A stretch of DNA of 64,000 bases from Sclerodactyla briareus (taxonomy: Eukaryota > Echinodermata > Holothuroidea > Dendrochirotida > Sclerodactylidae): contig JAODTK010005309.1 of assembly GCA_026419785.1 (NCBI GenBank), positions 186,001 through 250,000 on the forward strand. The letters run 5' to 3'. Below the pieces are notes generated by a model. The model was not told where the DNA came from. It worked only from the letters and a program-made list of their open reading frames with translations, and made no database searches. A program made the position numbers and the translations under genes. Positions 11,711 through 23,400 of this stretch are shown piece after piece. Position 1 is the stretch's first letter; every line of letters begins with the position of its first letter.

Positions 11711-13840
11711 GTTTTCTTCTGTCAATACTCACTTAGCCAAGATTGTCTATATGGTCATTCATTAAAACCTATGCAGTAGACCTGGAGTAGTAGGGAAGTC
11801 AACATAGCAAGAGGCTGTTGGAAAAGTAGTTTCATGACTTCTCCTGCATTTTCTCCCAATTCGTCTACTATATGACAAGTCGCAAGATTTGCGACAGTGG
11901 TGTTTCTCGATCCATGCAGTAGTAGAGTAGTGATTTCTGATCAAATCCAGTTGTGACTATGAGCTCATTGTTGATCTGGCATGTATTCTACCTATATAAT
12001 CTAGGATCCAACTGTTAGCACTTGCCCTTCTGCGCACCAAATGGTCATCATTTGCTGGACTGTTGCACCAAACTTGGATCAATGTTCATTGACCCCGTGG
12101 TTTGGATAATTCTTGCTTTGGGAAGTTCAAGGTCAAATTTAACTGAAGGGCACAATAGGCTATTATGTATGTCAAAATATCTTTCGTCAGTTTCAAGTGC
12201 ATTGGATTTTTTCTGAAAACGGTTCATGAAGTTCCGGTGGGGCTTCTTTCAGCTCGTTGTACAGATTCAGGAGTGAGTTCTATAGTATCATCAAAACGTA
12301 ACATCCGGGTAAAAAAGAATATTATGGGCCGGGCCCCTAAACAGTCACCCTTTGTTGGAAGTTGACCAAACTGGGACACCATGTCGTCATTGACGCCCTG
12401 TACATAGTTAAAGGGCACAAAGTGGCCAATCCCGCCCTTTGTGTGAAATAGAGAGTAGTTAGTGACAACTTGTTGACATTAACTTGCAAGCCTGAGGTTG
12501 TTACGAAGAAGGAACACGGATGAGCATACCATTCCCAAGGTAGAAATTATTTAAGTGAAAGAGGAATGGACACCGACACACAGTGTGAGCTGCTTGGATA
12601 CAAACATCTAGTCAATCAAGCCGCCAGGTGTCAATGAACCGTACTGTTTGGAAGCACCATTCTTTCCACCGATATGTTCTGTGTTTACTCTAATGGTATT
12701 TCGCACACAGCATGCAAAATCTGTGAACCAGGCTGAAACAAACCCCAAGGAGTACATTTGAGTAACTGCCTTGTGGCCCCATTGGTCTTCTTCGAATATA
12801 TTTGTGATTTTGTACGGTAAAATGTTGCAAAACAATAGCACCCCTAGGGTGCTGAGGCCCAACCCAGCTAAATGTGTCATAAACTTCATTGCATCTAATG
12901 TGTCAGCTATGTGTTGAATGTGTCCAGACCTCCAATTAATTTTCACAAGACTCCACACAATGCCTGATTGACCTTGAATGTTTTGCATTTCATTTCTACA
13001 AACAAGTGCAGTCACTCAACGACCCAATTGTACCAAATATTTCATTGGCAGAAGAGATCATGTGCGGGAAGATGCATTTTAGCAATGTTTCACACAACAT
13101 CTAATTTGACTGTCCTATTCAAATGGATTTCTTATAAAAAAAAACATGTGACAGAGGCAACACTCTAGAAACATGGTACAAATTCAGGAACTTGTATTCT
13201 TTTGCAGGAGGTGCATTTTGCAGATTCACACAAAGGTGCTGTGTCCAATTTAATGACCAGCAGTCAATGAACCTTTGTTCATACCAAGCATGACCATCTG
13301 GTGGCCAAAAATCAATTCCACATATCGCCTATTTATCCCTTAACAATTTACATTCAAATGTTTACCCCAGCAATCAATGAACTGTGTCCACATTTGGGTT
13401 AACTCCATCGAAGATAAAGAAATTGGTATCAAGAAGGAAATTTCAACTTAATGGCCCATTGTCCCCAAGACCCTTTTTTGGAATTGACCAGACAACAGTC
13501 AAAGATGCCCCAGCATTCATATTGTCCTATATTGGTCCAACATACATCCAGAAATTACTATAATGAGGTCCATACCGGCAATTCAACACAGTGGCCTATT
13601 TGTGGCCCCTTTATGACCTCTAAGCTGGATCTTCCATGGTCAACATCCAAATATTCATCCATCAAGAAGGAACATTGTCCTGAAAGGCTAATTTCACACA
13701 TGACCCCTGTTCTCCTTCAATAATTTATATGGTCAAAATGCCCTCAGGGTCAGTGACTTGTGTCCACATTTGGTCACATCTCATCAAAGAATGGCCAGAG
13801 ATTTGCCAAATTTCACACGATGGTCTATTGTTGCCCCTTC
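11710..13840. repeat. degenerate dispersed-repeat sequence, no gene
   Basis: AT-rich text with recurring phrases such as 'CACA.TTTGGTCA', 'AATGGCCCATTGT.CCC' and 'AATGACCT'. A 135-codon minus-strand frame (13,015-12,608) with a hydrophobic middle is present but has no splice borders or family resemblance, and it spans the repeat phrases. I do not consider it a gene. Confidence 0.4.
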
Positions 13841-14640
13841 AATGACCTTCAAACATTACATAACAAGAGGCCTCAAGAGGTCTCAATGAACCCTGTGGGA
13901 CTATTTGGAGGCCCATAAAGCGTCTTTTCACCAGATTGTTACTGTTGTAACTCCAATGACCTAATGACGCAACATCAACACTGTACCAAGCTGAAACCCA
14001 CCATGCGGGAACATTATACATTCTTATCACTTCGTCCAGGCGAAGATCTTTCGTGATGGGATGGATGTGGATGGAATGTACAGATGGATGGATGGACAGA
14101 TGGATGAATGATGGGATGGAATATTGATAAATGGATGGGTTGGATGACCATACGGAGAGGATATGGTTGGGATGATGGTAATGGATAGAAGGGCGGACGG
14201 TATGTAAAGGTGATGGGATGGATAGTGGATCGAAGAAATGGATGGGATGGATGGGGGGGGATATATGCTGGATGAGATGGATAGTGGCTGGATGGATGGT
14301 AGATATGAGAGGATAGAGATGGGATGGTGTAGTGGGTTGGTATGAATCGCATGGATAGAGGAAATGGATGGGATATGGTTTATAGATGCTGGATGGATAT
14401 AGAATTGGGATGATATATCTGGGATGTATAGATGGTATGGATGGGATGAGGATGGATGGATGGATATAAAGACTGAATGATTCGGATCACAATGGTTCAA
14501 CCAGAATAATCGGTTGAACTACAATTCAGCATTGATCCCTAGCTGGATGGATATAGATAGAAATGCCCATACAGATTAACCGGCATAGTCTTTGCTGGTT
14601 TGAGCTAAATGCCTTCTCTCCTACAAACAGCATTGGGTGT
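13840..14640 (+). repeat. ~960-bp duplication, copy 1
   Basis: Contains 'GCCTCAAGAGGTCTCAATGA', a 'GTTACTGTTGTAACTCCA' segment, a GGAT microsatellite, then 'GGTTCAACCAGAATAATCGG' and 'GCTGGTTTGAGCTAAATGCC'. The same succession recurs about 960 bp downstream. Confidence 0.75.
14041..14475 (+). repeat. (GGAT)n degenerate microsatellite 1
   Basis: About 430 bp of GGATGGATGG and GATGGGATGG runs with many interruptions. On the minus strand it opens a long Ser/His/Pro/Ile frame, which is spurious. Confidence 0.9.
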
Positions 14641-14797
14641 CTTCTAGACTTTACTCAAATACTCCACATTGTTGGTCAATATCCCAGGATGCAATGAACA
14701 TTGTTTCCAGCATTTGGTCAGCATTCTCAAAGAACGCCAAGAAGGCAATTCACTGATGGCCTATTGTGCCCCTGTTTCCAACTGCCTCCTACTCACA

Positions 14798-15625
14798 TAG
14801 ACAAGATGCCTCAAGAGTCTCAATGAACCCTTTACTATGTTGGGGGCCCCAAAGTCTTCTTTTCATCAGAAGTTACTGTTTTAACTCCAGTGCTTAACGA
14901 CGCATGACATCAAAACATTTGAACCCGCTGAAAAACTCCCCGCACACGCAAGGACATCAATGACTTTTAAATGGCACTTTGTAGGCACTGAACATTTTGG
15001 GATGGCTATGGATGGGAACTAATGGACAGATGATGGTATGGACAGATGGAGGGATGGACAGATGGATTATATGGACGAATAGATTTATGATAATGTGATA
15101 ATGATGGGCTGTCATGGAGTGGATAGATAATGGGATGGGGTGGATAGACCGGTAATGGATAGAGGCATATGGTTGGATGAATAGATGATAGATGGCTGCT
15201 GGGATGGAAGAATTTGATGGAAATGGATTGGTTGGATCGAGAAATGGATGGATGAATGGTGTTGATAGATGCTGATAGGATTGCGGAGATGGTCTGGATG
15301 GGATGGATATATGGGATGAATGGATGGATGGTTGGGATGGATAGAGTTTGTATGGATAGAGGAAGGATGGTAAATGGGTTGATAATGGCGATGAGATGGA
15401 TGGATTGGATGAGATGGACAGATGGGATGGATGGATAAAAGAATGACACGCGGTTACCATAGTTCAACCCGAATTAACTGGTTTTGAACTAAAAACGCAT
15501 TGATCCTAGATGGATGTATATATGATAGAATGATTCAGTTAACGGTCATAGGCTTAGCTGGTTTGAGCTAAAATGCATCTTCAATTGGTGTTCTTCTAGA
15601 ACATTTACTCAAATAACTCCACAGT
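14798..15625 (+). repeat. ~960-bp duplication, copy 2
   Basis: Matches copy 1 in order: 'GCCTCAAGAGTCTCAATGAA', 'GTTACTGTTTTAACTCCAGT', GGAT microsatellite, 'AGTTCAACCCGAATTAACTG', 'GCTGGTTTGAGCTAAAATGC' and 'GTTCTTCTAGAACATTTACT'. The two copies are tandem with a short diverged junction between them. Confidence 0.75.
15000..15440 (+). repeat. (GGAT)n degenerate microsatellite 2
   Basis: Same composition and same relative position within the duplicated unit as the array at 14,041-14,475. Minus-strand frames of 153-167 codons are a by-product. Confidence 0.9.
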
Positions 15626-15964
15626 TTGGTCTCTTTGCACTGACATTTTTGGACGTCTGTACCGTTTGAGGATTACCGGTTTCCATTCGTTCCAAAATAG
15701 ATGTCGATGCATCTTCGACTGTACACGAATTCGGAAAGGACTTTCATCTCCATAGTAGATCTGGTCTGCATTTCCTCACGATCCTTCATGTTTTGTGTGA
15801 TTTTTTTGAGCGAACATTTGAAAAAAAAAGTAGGAGAAAGTAGGAGAAAGTGATTTTCGAGAAAAAGTTAGAAGCATGAGGCAAGGGCAAAAGTAGGAGA
15901 TTTGAAAAAAGTAGGAGCCTGTGCATCCCTGGCATTAGTTGTCCAGAACACAACTGTGCCCTAT

Positions 15965-17160
15965 TTCCCTTCCCATGCCAGAGTAATTGTCTAGCCAGAA
16001 GATTCACCCCTACTGGCTCCACCCTCACATATGCATGTGGCCTCGTTACACATGCGTTAAAGTATTTGTCATTAGGTGTCCGACCAGCTGTGCAGATTGC
16101 TCTTCACACATGCCAGAGTATTGTCCTACGCCAAAAGGTTCCCCTACTGTCTCCACCCTCACCTATGCATGTGTGCTTCTACGCATGTGTCAGAGTGAAT
16201 ATCATATGCAAAAGTGTCATTCCGGCTCGCACCCTACCTGTGCATGTGTTTTTCTATCCTTCACACGCATCAAGAGTATTTATGGGCAGAAGGGCCACCT
16301 ACTGGCTCGATCCTTGCCTGTGGCCCTTCGTATGCATCAGAGTGTCATATGCATAGGAAGCCTATGCAGAAAGAATCGGCCTACTGGCTGCATACGTTTC
16401 CTTGCATAGGGCTTTTCACTCATGCCAGAGTGCCTATCAGGAGAGACCCTACCAGCCCGCCACCCGTACCTTTGGCCTTCATCCCATTATAGCAAACTTG
16501 TCATAGCCAAAAGATTTATCTACTGCTCCACCACCCTCACATCGCCTTTTCACCATGCGGTAAGTATGTGTCTTAGGTGTCATGTACGGAGGTTTTCCCT
16601 ACTGGCTCCAGACAACCGCTTGCATATTGCTCTCCCCATGCCAGAGTAATTGACCTACTAGCCAACAGGTTCACGCTACTGGCTCCACCCTCACCTTTGT
16701 CTGTGGCCTTCTACACTGCATCAGAGTGAATATCATGTGCAAAATTATCACCTGGCTCCACCCGTACCTGTGCATGTGTTTCTTCCTTCACACGCTCAGA
16801 GTATGAACGCAAGCGCCACCTACTGGCTCGATATCGCCTGTGGCACTTCACATGCGTCAGTGTCATATGCAGAATTCCATGCAGACTGGATCTCCTACTG
16901 GCTGCATACGTATTCGTGGATATGGCTTTTTACTCATGCCAGAGTGCCATATGCAGAAGGGACCTTCAACTAGCCGCCACCCGACTATGGCCCTCCACAC
17001 CCGTTGAGCAATTGTCATACCAAAATGGTTCACCTGCTGGCACTGGCTCCACCCCCACTATCCATGTGTCCTTCTCCACATGCGTCAGAGACAATATCAT
17101 TTGCAAATATTCCTGGCTCCACCCGTACCTGTGCATGTGTTTCTTCACATGGTCAGAGAT
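15965..17160 (+). repeat. ~76-bp satellite, block 2 (about 15 copies)
   Basis: Same unit as block 1 but enriched for a 'TACTGGCTCCACCC' and 'CACCTATGCATGTG' variant. The 'ACATGC(G/A)TCAGAGT' landmark recurs through to 17,156. The array ends abruptly in unique sequence after 'TTCTTCACATGGTCAGAG'. Confidence 0.88.
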
Positions 17161-18268
17161 CAAGGCACCTCAGAATGATTGCAATAGGAGAACAATTACA
17201 TCCCTCTAACTGCTCTTTGTATTTCCCTGATTTGCTCAGAACAGTAGAGAGACCAAAACAACAAGAGAATAGTTGGTTTGCTTGTGCTGTTTCGATGTTT
17301 ATACGATTGTCTCTTATGCATTGGTAGTTTTTCTGCACTTTTGAGTCTCTTTCAAACCATTGGGAGAAACATAAATTTCTCAATCTAAAATCATCATGTC
17401 TCCCAGGCTTTACTTCCTGCCTTATTATCTCACTGATAATAAACCTCCGCTTCCGCTCTCAGGGAGAGTGAGAAAAAGGGTATAAACATTGGAAACTGTA
17501 CTAATCGATGATAATGTAGATGAAGGATCAACTTAAAAAGAGATGGCCAAGTTGTCCTCTTAAATTAACAAAGTTGTAAAAGTTCATAATTCAATTATTT
17601 GGGTAACATACTAAACTTGCTTCAATTCATAGCCCATCATATTGGTAAACTCATGTCATTAGTGTTGAACTACACGTATGGCGCCTCTCTCATACAGCAG
17701 CCTTTGAGAACTATTTGGTTTAAAGTGAAACATGTTTAACAATGTGGAATCAGGTTCATGTGTGTTTGAATCCTTTCATTGATTTTTTCAACAAATTTTG
17801 TGAGGAAGCAGGGAACCCTACTGATTTGAATGGGGGGGGGGGGAAGAGAATTCCACCACAAATTATCAACAGGAACAACCTCTGTTTCAAGTTGTTGTCC
17901 TGAGGCGCAAAGCTTTGGTTAGACCTCCCCAGCTGACACCGGGTAGTGAATATTGCTTCAAAACTCCAGATTTCCATAGTAATCTGCACATTTTGTGTTC
18001 AACTCAGCGGAGCCGCATAAGAGCACCTTCTGTTCATGACACCCATGTGTGATATATACATGTACATTTACATGTGTGACTTCATATAGTCTTGTCAAAT
18101 ATGGAAATCTTTTAATTCCTTTTTTTCTATGAATTATAGGATTCCACTTACAGACATGACAAATACAATATGATGACTACTACGCAAACATTTTTCTCAG
18201 AATTTCAAGCCAAGTGACTTTTTAATAAATTGTACTTGTTTTGGTTTTGTCACTGCAATGCAACATAT
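17160..18268. other. non-coding, no feature recognised
   Basis: AT-rich unique-looking sequence with a G11 run near 17,832. No frame of interest, splice-bounded exon or repeat was identified. Confidence 0.45.
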
Positions 18269-18269
18269 C

Positions 18270-18285
18270 GAGGGGGGGGGGTGGA

Positions 18286-18316
<31 letters not shown>

Positions 18317-18362
18317 TGGGGGGGGGGGGAGGGAAGGGGGGGGGGGAGGAGGGGGGGGGGGG
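18270..18362 (+). repeat. near-pure poly-G tract (~93 bp)
   Basis: Almost uninterrupted G on the plus strand with only scattered T and A substitutions. It is flanked by AT-rich unique DNA on both sides. Such tracts can fold into G-quadruplexes and are often mis-sized in assemblies. Short glycine- and proline-rich frames across it are artefacts. Confidence 0.9.
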
Positions 18363-19289
18363 AAAACTATCGCAATTCCTATCTGTACCGGATGAGAAAA
18401 GGTAAGATATTAAGTATAAATAGAAATGTATCAATCCCATAAATGAGCAGTGCTGTGCAAAAAATATTGAAGTGAATTAATACAACACACACCAGGGTCC
18501 AGTAGCTTTTATATTCCTCCACAAGACTGGCCCTTTTTCGATTATTTTCTCTTTACTATTAAGGACAACGGTATTTCAATGCATGGCTGAATTCCTTCAA
18601 ATTTGGAGATGTTTTGACTCAGATGATACTTCCCCGAGAAAGTCATTTGAAATAATTACAGAGGCAATAGGTCATCCCTACCGGGGTATTAAACGTGGGT
18701 TGTAAGCAAAACCAAAATCCAACTTGAAGCAATTTCATTCATTTTAGGTCATTATCATTCTGTTATTCATTTCTTCTAGAAACAGAATGGGTACTGAGAC
18801 CGGTTTAAAAGAATAAACTCGAGCATCTCGCAACATGTTTATCTGAGTAATTGGGGCTGGTATTACATTGTTAGGGTAGATTATTGGAGTTAGCTAACAA
18901 TTGAGTGAATAAAAACCAGTGTGCTGTTGTGACTGTAGTACGAATCAGCTGTTTTATAACATTCTATGCCTTGTCACTTCCAGAATGTTTTTGTATATAG
19001 TGAGCTGTGTCCATCCTGTCATCTTTCATCATATCATTGACACCATGACATCCTCAATTTGGTGGACAGGGGACTTTTGTGGTCGATGATTTTGTTTTTG
19101 TCCTCAGAAGAGTCCTTCTCTCAACTGATGCACCTGACAATTGAATGACACACCCCTATCCCCCCGGACAGAGTGAGCTATTTTCAAAGGTGAGTCACTC
19201 AGTCACTTAGATGACTTACAATTACTTGCAAATGCCCCCACTAGTAGCAGCTCTATAGTTTTTTTACTACCTACGGTTCAAATGATCAT
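18363..19289. other. non-coding, no feature recognised
   Basis: AT-rich sequence between the poly-G tract and the 140-bp satellite. No gene, RNA or repeat was recognised. Confidence 0.45.
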
Positions 19290-20420
19290 CGTGTGACTGA
19301 CCATTGGAGGGAAGTGAGGCACATGGTATTAAATGAGGATGTGTCATGCAATCGACAAGTGCACTTCTATGTAACGGTAGAGGGGAAATGCCCTCTATGC
19401 TCCATTCTCAGGTAAATGACGCACACGCGGTCAGCTTGTGTGGGACGACCATTAGTGGCAGTGATGCAATGTATTTTAAAGGAGAATGTGTCGAGCCAAT
19501 GACAAGTGACACTTCTATGTAAGGTAAAAATGCCCCTGGCTGATCTAGGTAATGACACACCCGCGATGTCAACGACTGAATTAGAGGGAAGTGATGACTG
19601 GTATTAAAAAATGAGGAGTGTCATGCAATCGACAAGCTACACTTCTATGTAAGGTAGATAGAAATGGCCCTCTTGTTCCATTTTAGTAAATGACGCACCC
19701 GCGAGTCAGCTTTGTGGACTGACCATTAGAGGGAAGTGATGCAGCATGGTATTAAATGAGGAAAAATGTGTCTGCATCGACAATTGCACTTCTATGTAAG
19801 TTAAGAAATGCCCTCTTGCTCTTTCTAGTAAAGTACGCACCACGCATTCAGCTTTGTGACGGACCATAGAGGGAAGTGATGCACATGGTATAATGAGAAT
19901 GTGATCGAGCAAATCGACAATTGCACTTCTATGTAAGGTTAACAATGCCATTTGCTCTTGCTGCATTCTAGTAATGACCCACCCGCGAGTCACCTTTGTG
20001 ACTTACCATTAGAGGGACGTGATGCACATGGTATTAAATGAGGATGTGTCATGCAATCGACCAGTCACTTCGATGTAAGGTAGAAATGCCCTCTTGCTCC
20101 CTTTTCTAGTAAATGACGCACACCGCTAGTCGCTTTGTGGACTGACCATTAGAGGAAGTGATGCACATGGTATTAAATGAGGATGTATCATGCATCGACA
20201 AGTACACTTCTATGTAAGGTAGAAATGCCCTCTTGCTCCATTTCTGTCATGGACGCACCCGCAAGTCACTCTTTGTGACTGACCATTGACGGGAGTGATG
20301 CACAGGAGTCACTTCCAAATTTACCTTTTAATAACCATGCCTACAGTTAGAGGGTTGTCCTCAATGGCAAGCGCCTAATTATGTAAAGGTAAAAATACCC
20401 TTCTGGCTCCATTACTGTGA
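19290..20420 (+). repeat. ~140-bp satellite, about 8 copies
   Basis: The phrase TGTGACTGACCATTAGAGGG recurs at about 19,292, 19,436, 19,713, 19,853, 19,996, 20,135 and 20,274, with a damaged copy near 19,570, for a mean period of 140 bp. Each unit also carries 'GATGCACATGGTATTAAATG', 'ATGCAATCGACAAGT.CACTT', 'CTATGTAAGGTAGAAATGCC' and 'AATGACGCACCCGCGAGTCA'. No transcription unit is evident. Confidence 0.9.
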
Positions 20421-23400
20421 GCTATGTTGTGCTATTAACGACGATAGCCTAAGCGGCTGCTCACCCCCCTTCACGTAGACGGGGGGATCCTCCCCTCACC
20501 GACTCTCGTTTCACTGTAACTGGTATTAGCTTATCCGGACTCCTCTCTCATATTACATCGAGTCCTGTGGCCTCAATTTTTCCTGTACTTGCAAAAAGTA
20601 GCCCTTTATCGTCATTATCAACATATGCCATTCCCCGAGATGAAACCTGTTTAAACAATACCTCTAACTAACGAATCATATAACTGCACTGCTCCACGAC
20701 ACTATATGCCATGACAATTTTTCTATCAATGAATGGTAAGCATAACCTCTACTGCAAAAGGTATGCAACCGATTGGACCATTCTCATTGTGACAATGTTA
20801 AAACAACCTTCAACCATGTGAGGATATTGGCATTATGTGTGAGACCAATTCACTCTTTTAGAACAAAATCATCTTCGCTGCAAAAGCCTTTTCATTTGTA
20901 TATCACACATAGTCATATGAGGTAGAGAGAGATTACAATTATTAAGCGGATCGATAACTGAAACAAAATATGAATGAAAAAAGAGGAGAAACTAAATATA
21001 ATCTTGTAGTTGGCAATTAAAATTTCGGGGCCTATGGGTAATTTGCACTACCACCTGTGTTCGAGGCGGCTGAAGTGCTAAGATTGATGCCAAATAAACA
21101 GCATCCTTCATAATATGTCATGTCACCATTTTTCCACATCAGTGCTAATTGCCTTTCAATAACATTGCCATTGGCTGATAGTCCCTCTCTTATATATTTC
21201 ATCATGCACCTTTAATGATTTCATGCACTCACTGATCAAAGTGGGAAAACTGACACTTCACACGTCAGCCAATGACTTTGTCATAACCAAACCTATTCTC
21301 AATTTATACTCCTCTCAACCAAGAATAAATATCTACATTTCGTCCCATTTCCGCTCATCTCCACTGCAATGGGAATGAACTGTGCATGTCACCACCCAAC
21401 CACCATAACCCGTTGATTCATCATATCTATCATTAAGTAATAGAAATAGTCATAACAATAAAGGCATCATTGCTCGACAACTGGCACAACTGCTCTCCAA
21501 GAAAAGAATTTTTTTTTGAAGCTTACAACACCAGGCCCTATGCAGAGCATAATAATACTTGTTACCTACAGTTTCTCTGCACTATACCTGTTCCGATACA
21601 TTTTAACATTCTTAATGTAGCCAATCGGCCAAGCCCAGCCCCCAAACTGACATAATCCCTCTTCGAGATCATCCTTTCTGAGTGATATACTTCTACAAGT
21701 TTGTTTCTGCACTAAAACAATACAAGGTAACGTTTCCCTCAATAAGTACAATTTCACTGCAATCAATTGATTTAAACACAAATCACAGTGCAGGTTCTCT
21801 CATTAGCATAGGCAATATAACAATTAACTTTGTCATCATAATAAGGTCCATCATAAACTCTCCGATTCATTTTCCATCTAGCATTTTTGGTTCTCCATTA
21901 TACCTTTCCATAGCTACGCCTGCGCATACAAGGCTATTGGCAGTTGCTTTTGACTATGCTTTCAACAAATATCGTACCATTGGTCCGCCCTGCACTCAAC
22001 AAAACTATTTATTCTTTCTGAACCTATTCAAATAAAAACTGGTCATTACCCAACAGCACAAGTTACCAGGAAAGAACTCACATTCAAACTTTACCATGTT
22101 TTGATAGTACTGTTTATTTAAAAATATATAATTATGTTAGCGTTGGCAATTAGTCAAGCACATTTCAAGGGGACTACAGTGGCTAGGATTGGAGATAGCA
22201 CATAGTAACATATTGGCTGAGATCAATCGCAATATTGATAGTTATTAGTATCACACTCTCGCACAAAGGAATTGTCCAGGTAGATAACATTCTAACCAAA
22301 CACCAAGTCTGCGATATATACTGCCTCAAGTAAGAAGGATAAAAAGGGGTTCATATTATTGCCGCTTACTAGAGGATACACTCACAATAGTTTCTGCTGA
22401 AACGTTATTCCAGGCAACCATACAATAAATAATGCCTCCAAACAATACAGGCAATTGAATTTAATTGGGGGTTATTGAAAGCTTGATTGATTTATGTATA
22501 TATTGTTTCACAATGTTCGATTATCAGGGATGTCTGCCCACATACAGTTAGCATCAGACCCATCGAAACGGGTGGGGGGTGGGGGGATCGCCACATCTCA
22601 AAGTAATTAATGTGTGAAACATGTTCTCGAGTCAATTGGGATAGTGTTTCTCCCAGAATTTTCCCCAAGCAGGCTCATACAAGAATGGGTCAAAATACAC
22701 TTCATTTTGCAAGGATATAGTGAATTCACATCATGTTATGAAATGACTACGAGGATTTCGATAGGTCGGGTGGGGAACCTAAGATACACCCTTATAATTA
22801 CTGTTCATTACAGACCCATGCATACCATACTTGATACTAGTACTCTTTTTTCTATGAGGTAATGACCATGCATGATGTGAGCACCGTAAATGACAGGATT
22901 CCTATTTTCGAAAAGCATCTGTGAAACGAGAGATTGAGAGTAATACAAGTTACAAGGAATGGTGCCACTTTCTGCCTGAACGTCAACACTCATGAACAGA
23001 ACTGTTGAATGAGGAACACAGCACACAAGGCTTAGTGTTATCACATAAAGCTGTTTGGTGAATAGGTCACTATGTTGGCGATTAATTTTAACACAACAAT
23101 GGAGTTGGGTGTATCACAATACAATTGTAAATACTACTTAGCGAATAACTCCTCGCATAAATAGTATGGAATGGGTTTTTGCCTCCTACATCATTAGCAG
23201 TAATGCCCTAATATGTATTCTACAATCACAGTGTCACAGAATTCTGTCCGAATGAAAAGACGTTCCACTGGTAATATACCTATCATATTACAAACTATTC
23301 ATTCAAGATTTTTGCACAGGAAGACATTATGTGTATCACCAACACAAAAATTAACTACTTAATAGGCAAAAATCTCACTCGATACCACCCAAAACATAGG

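Noticed and set aside
12608..13015. 135-codon minus-strand frame with a hydrophobic segment
   Set aside because: No splice borders or family resemblance, and it overlaps phrases of a degenerate dispersed repeat.
14027..15467. Minus-strand Ser/His/Pro/Ile frames of 112-167 codons
   Set aside because: They are translations of the complement of the GGAT microsatellites.
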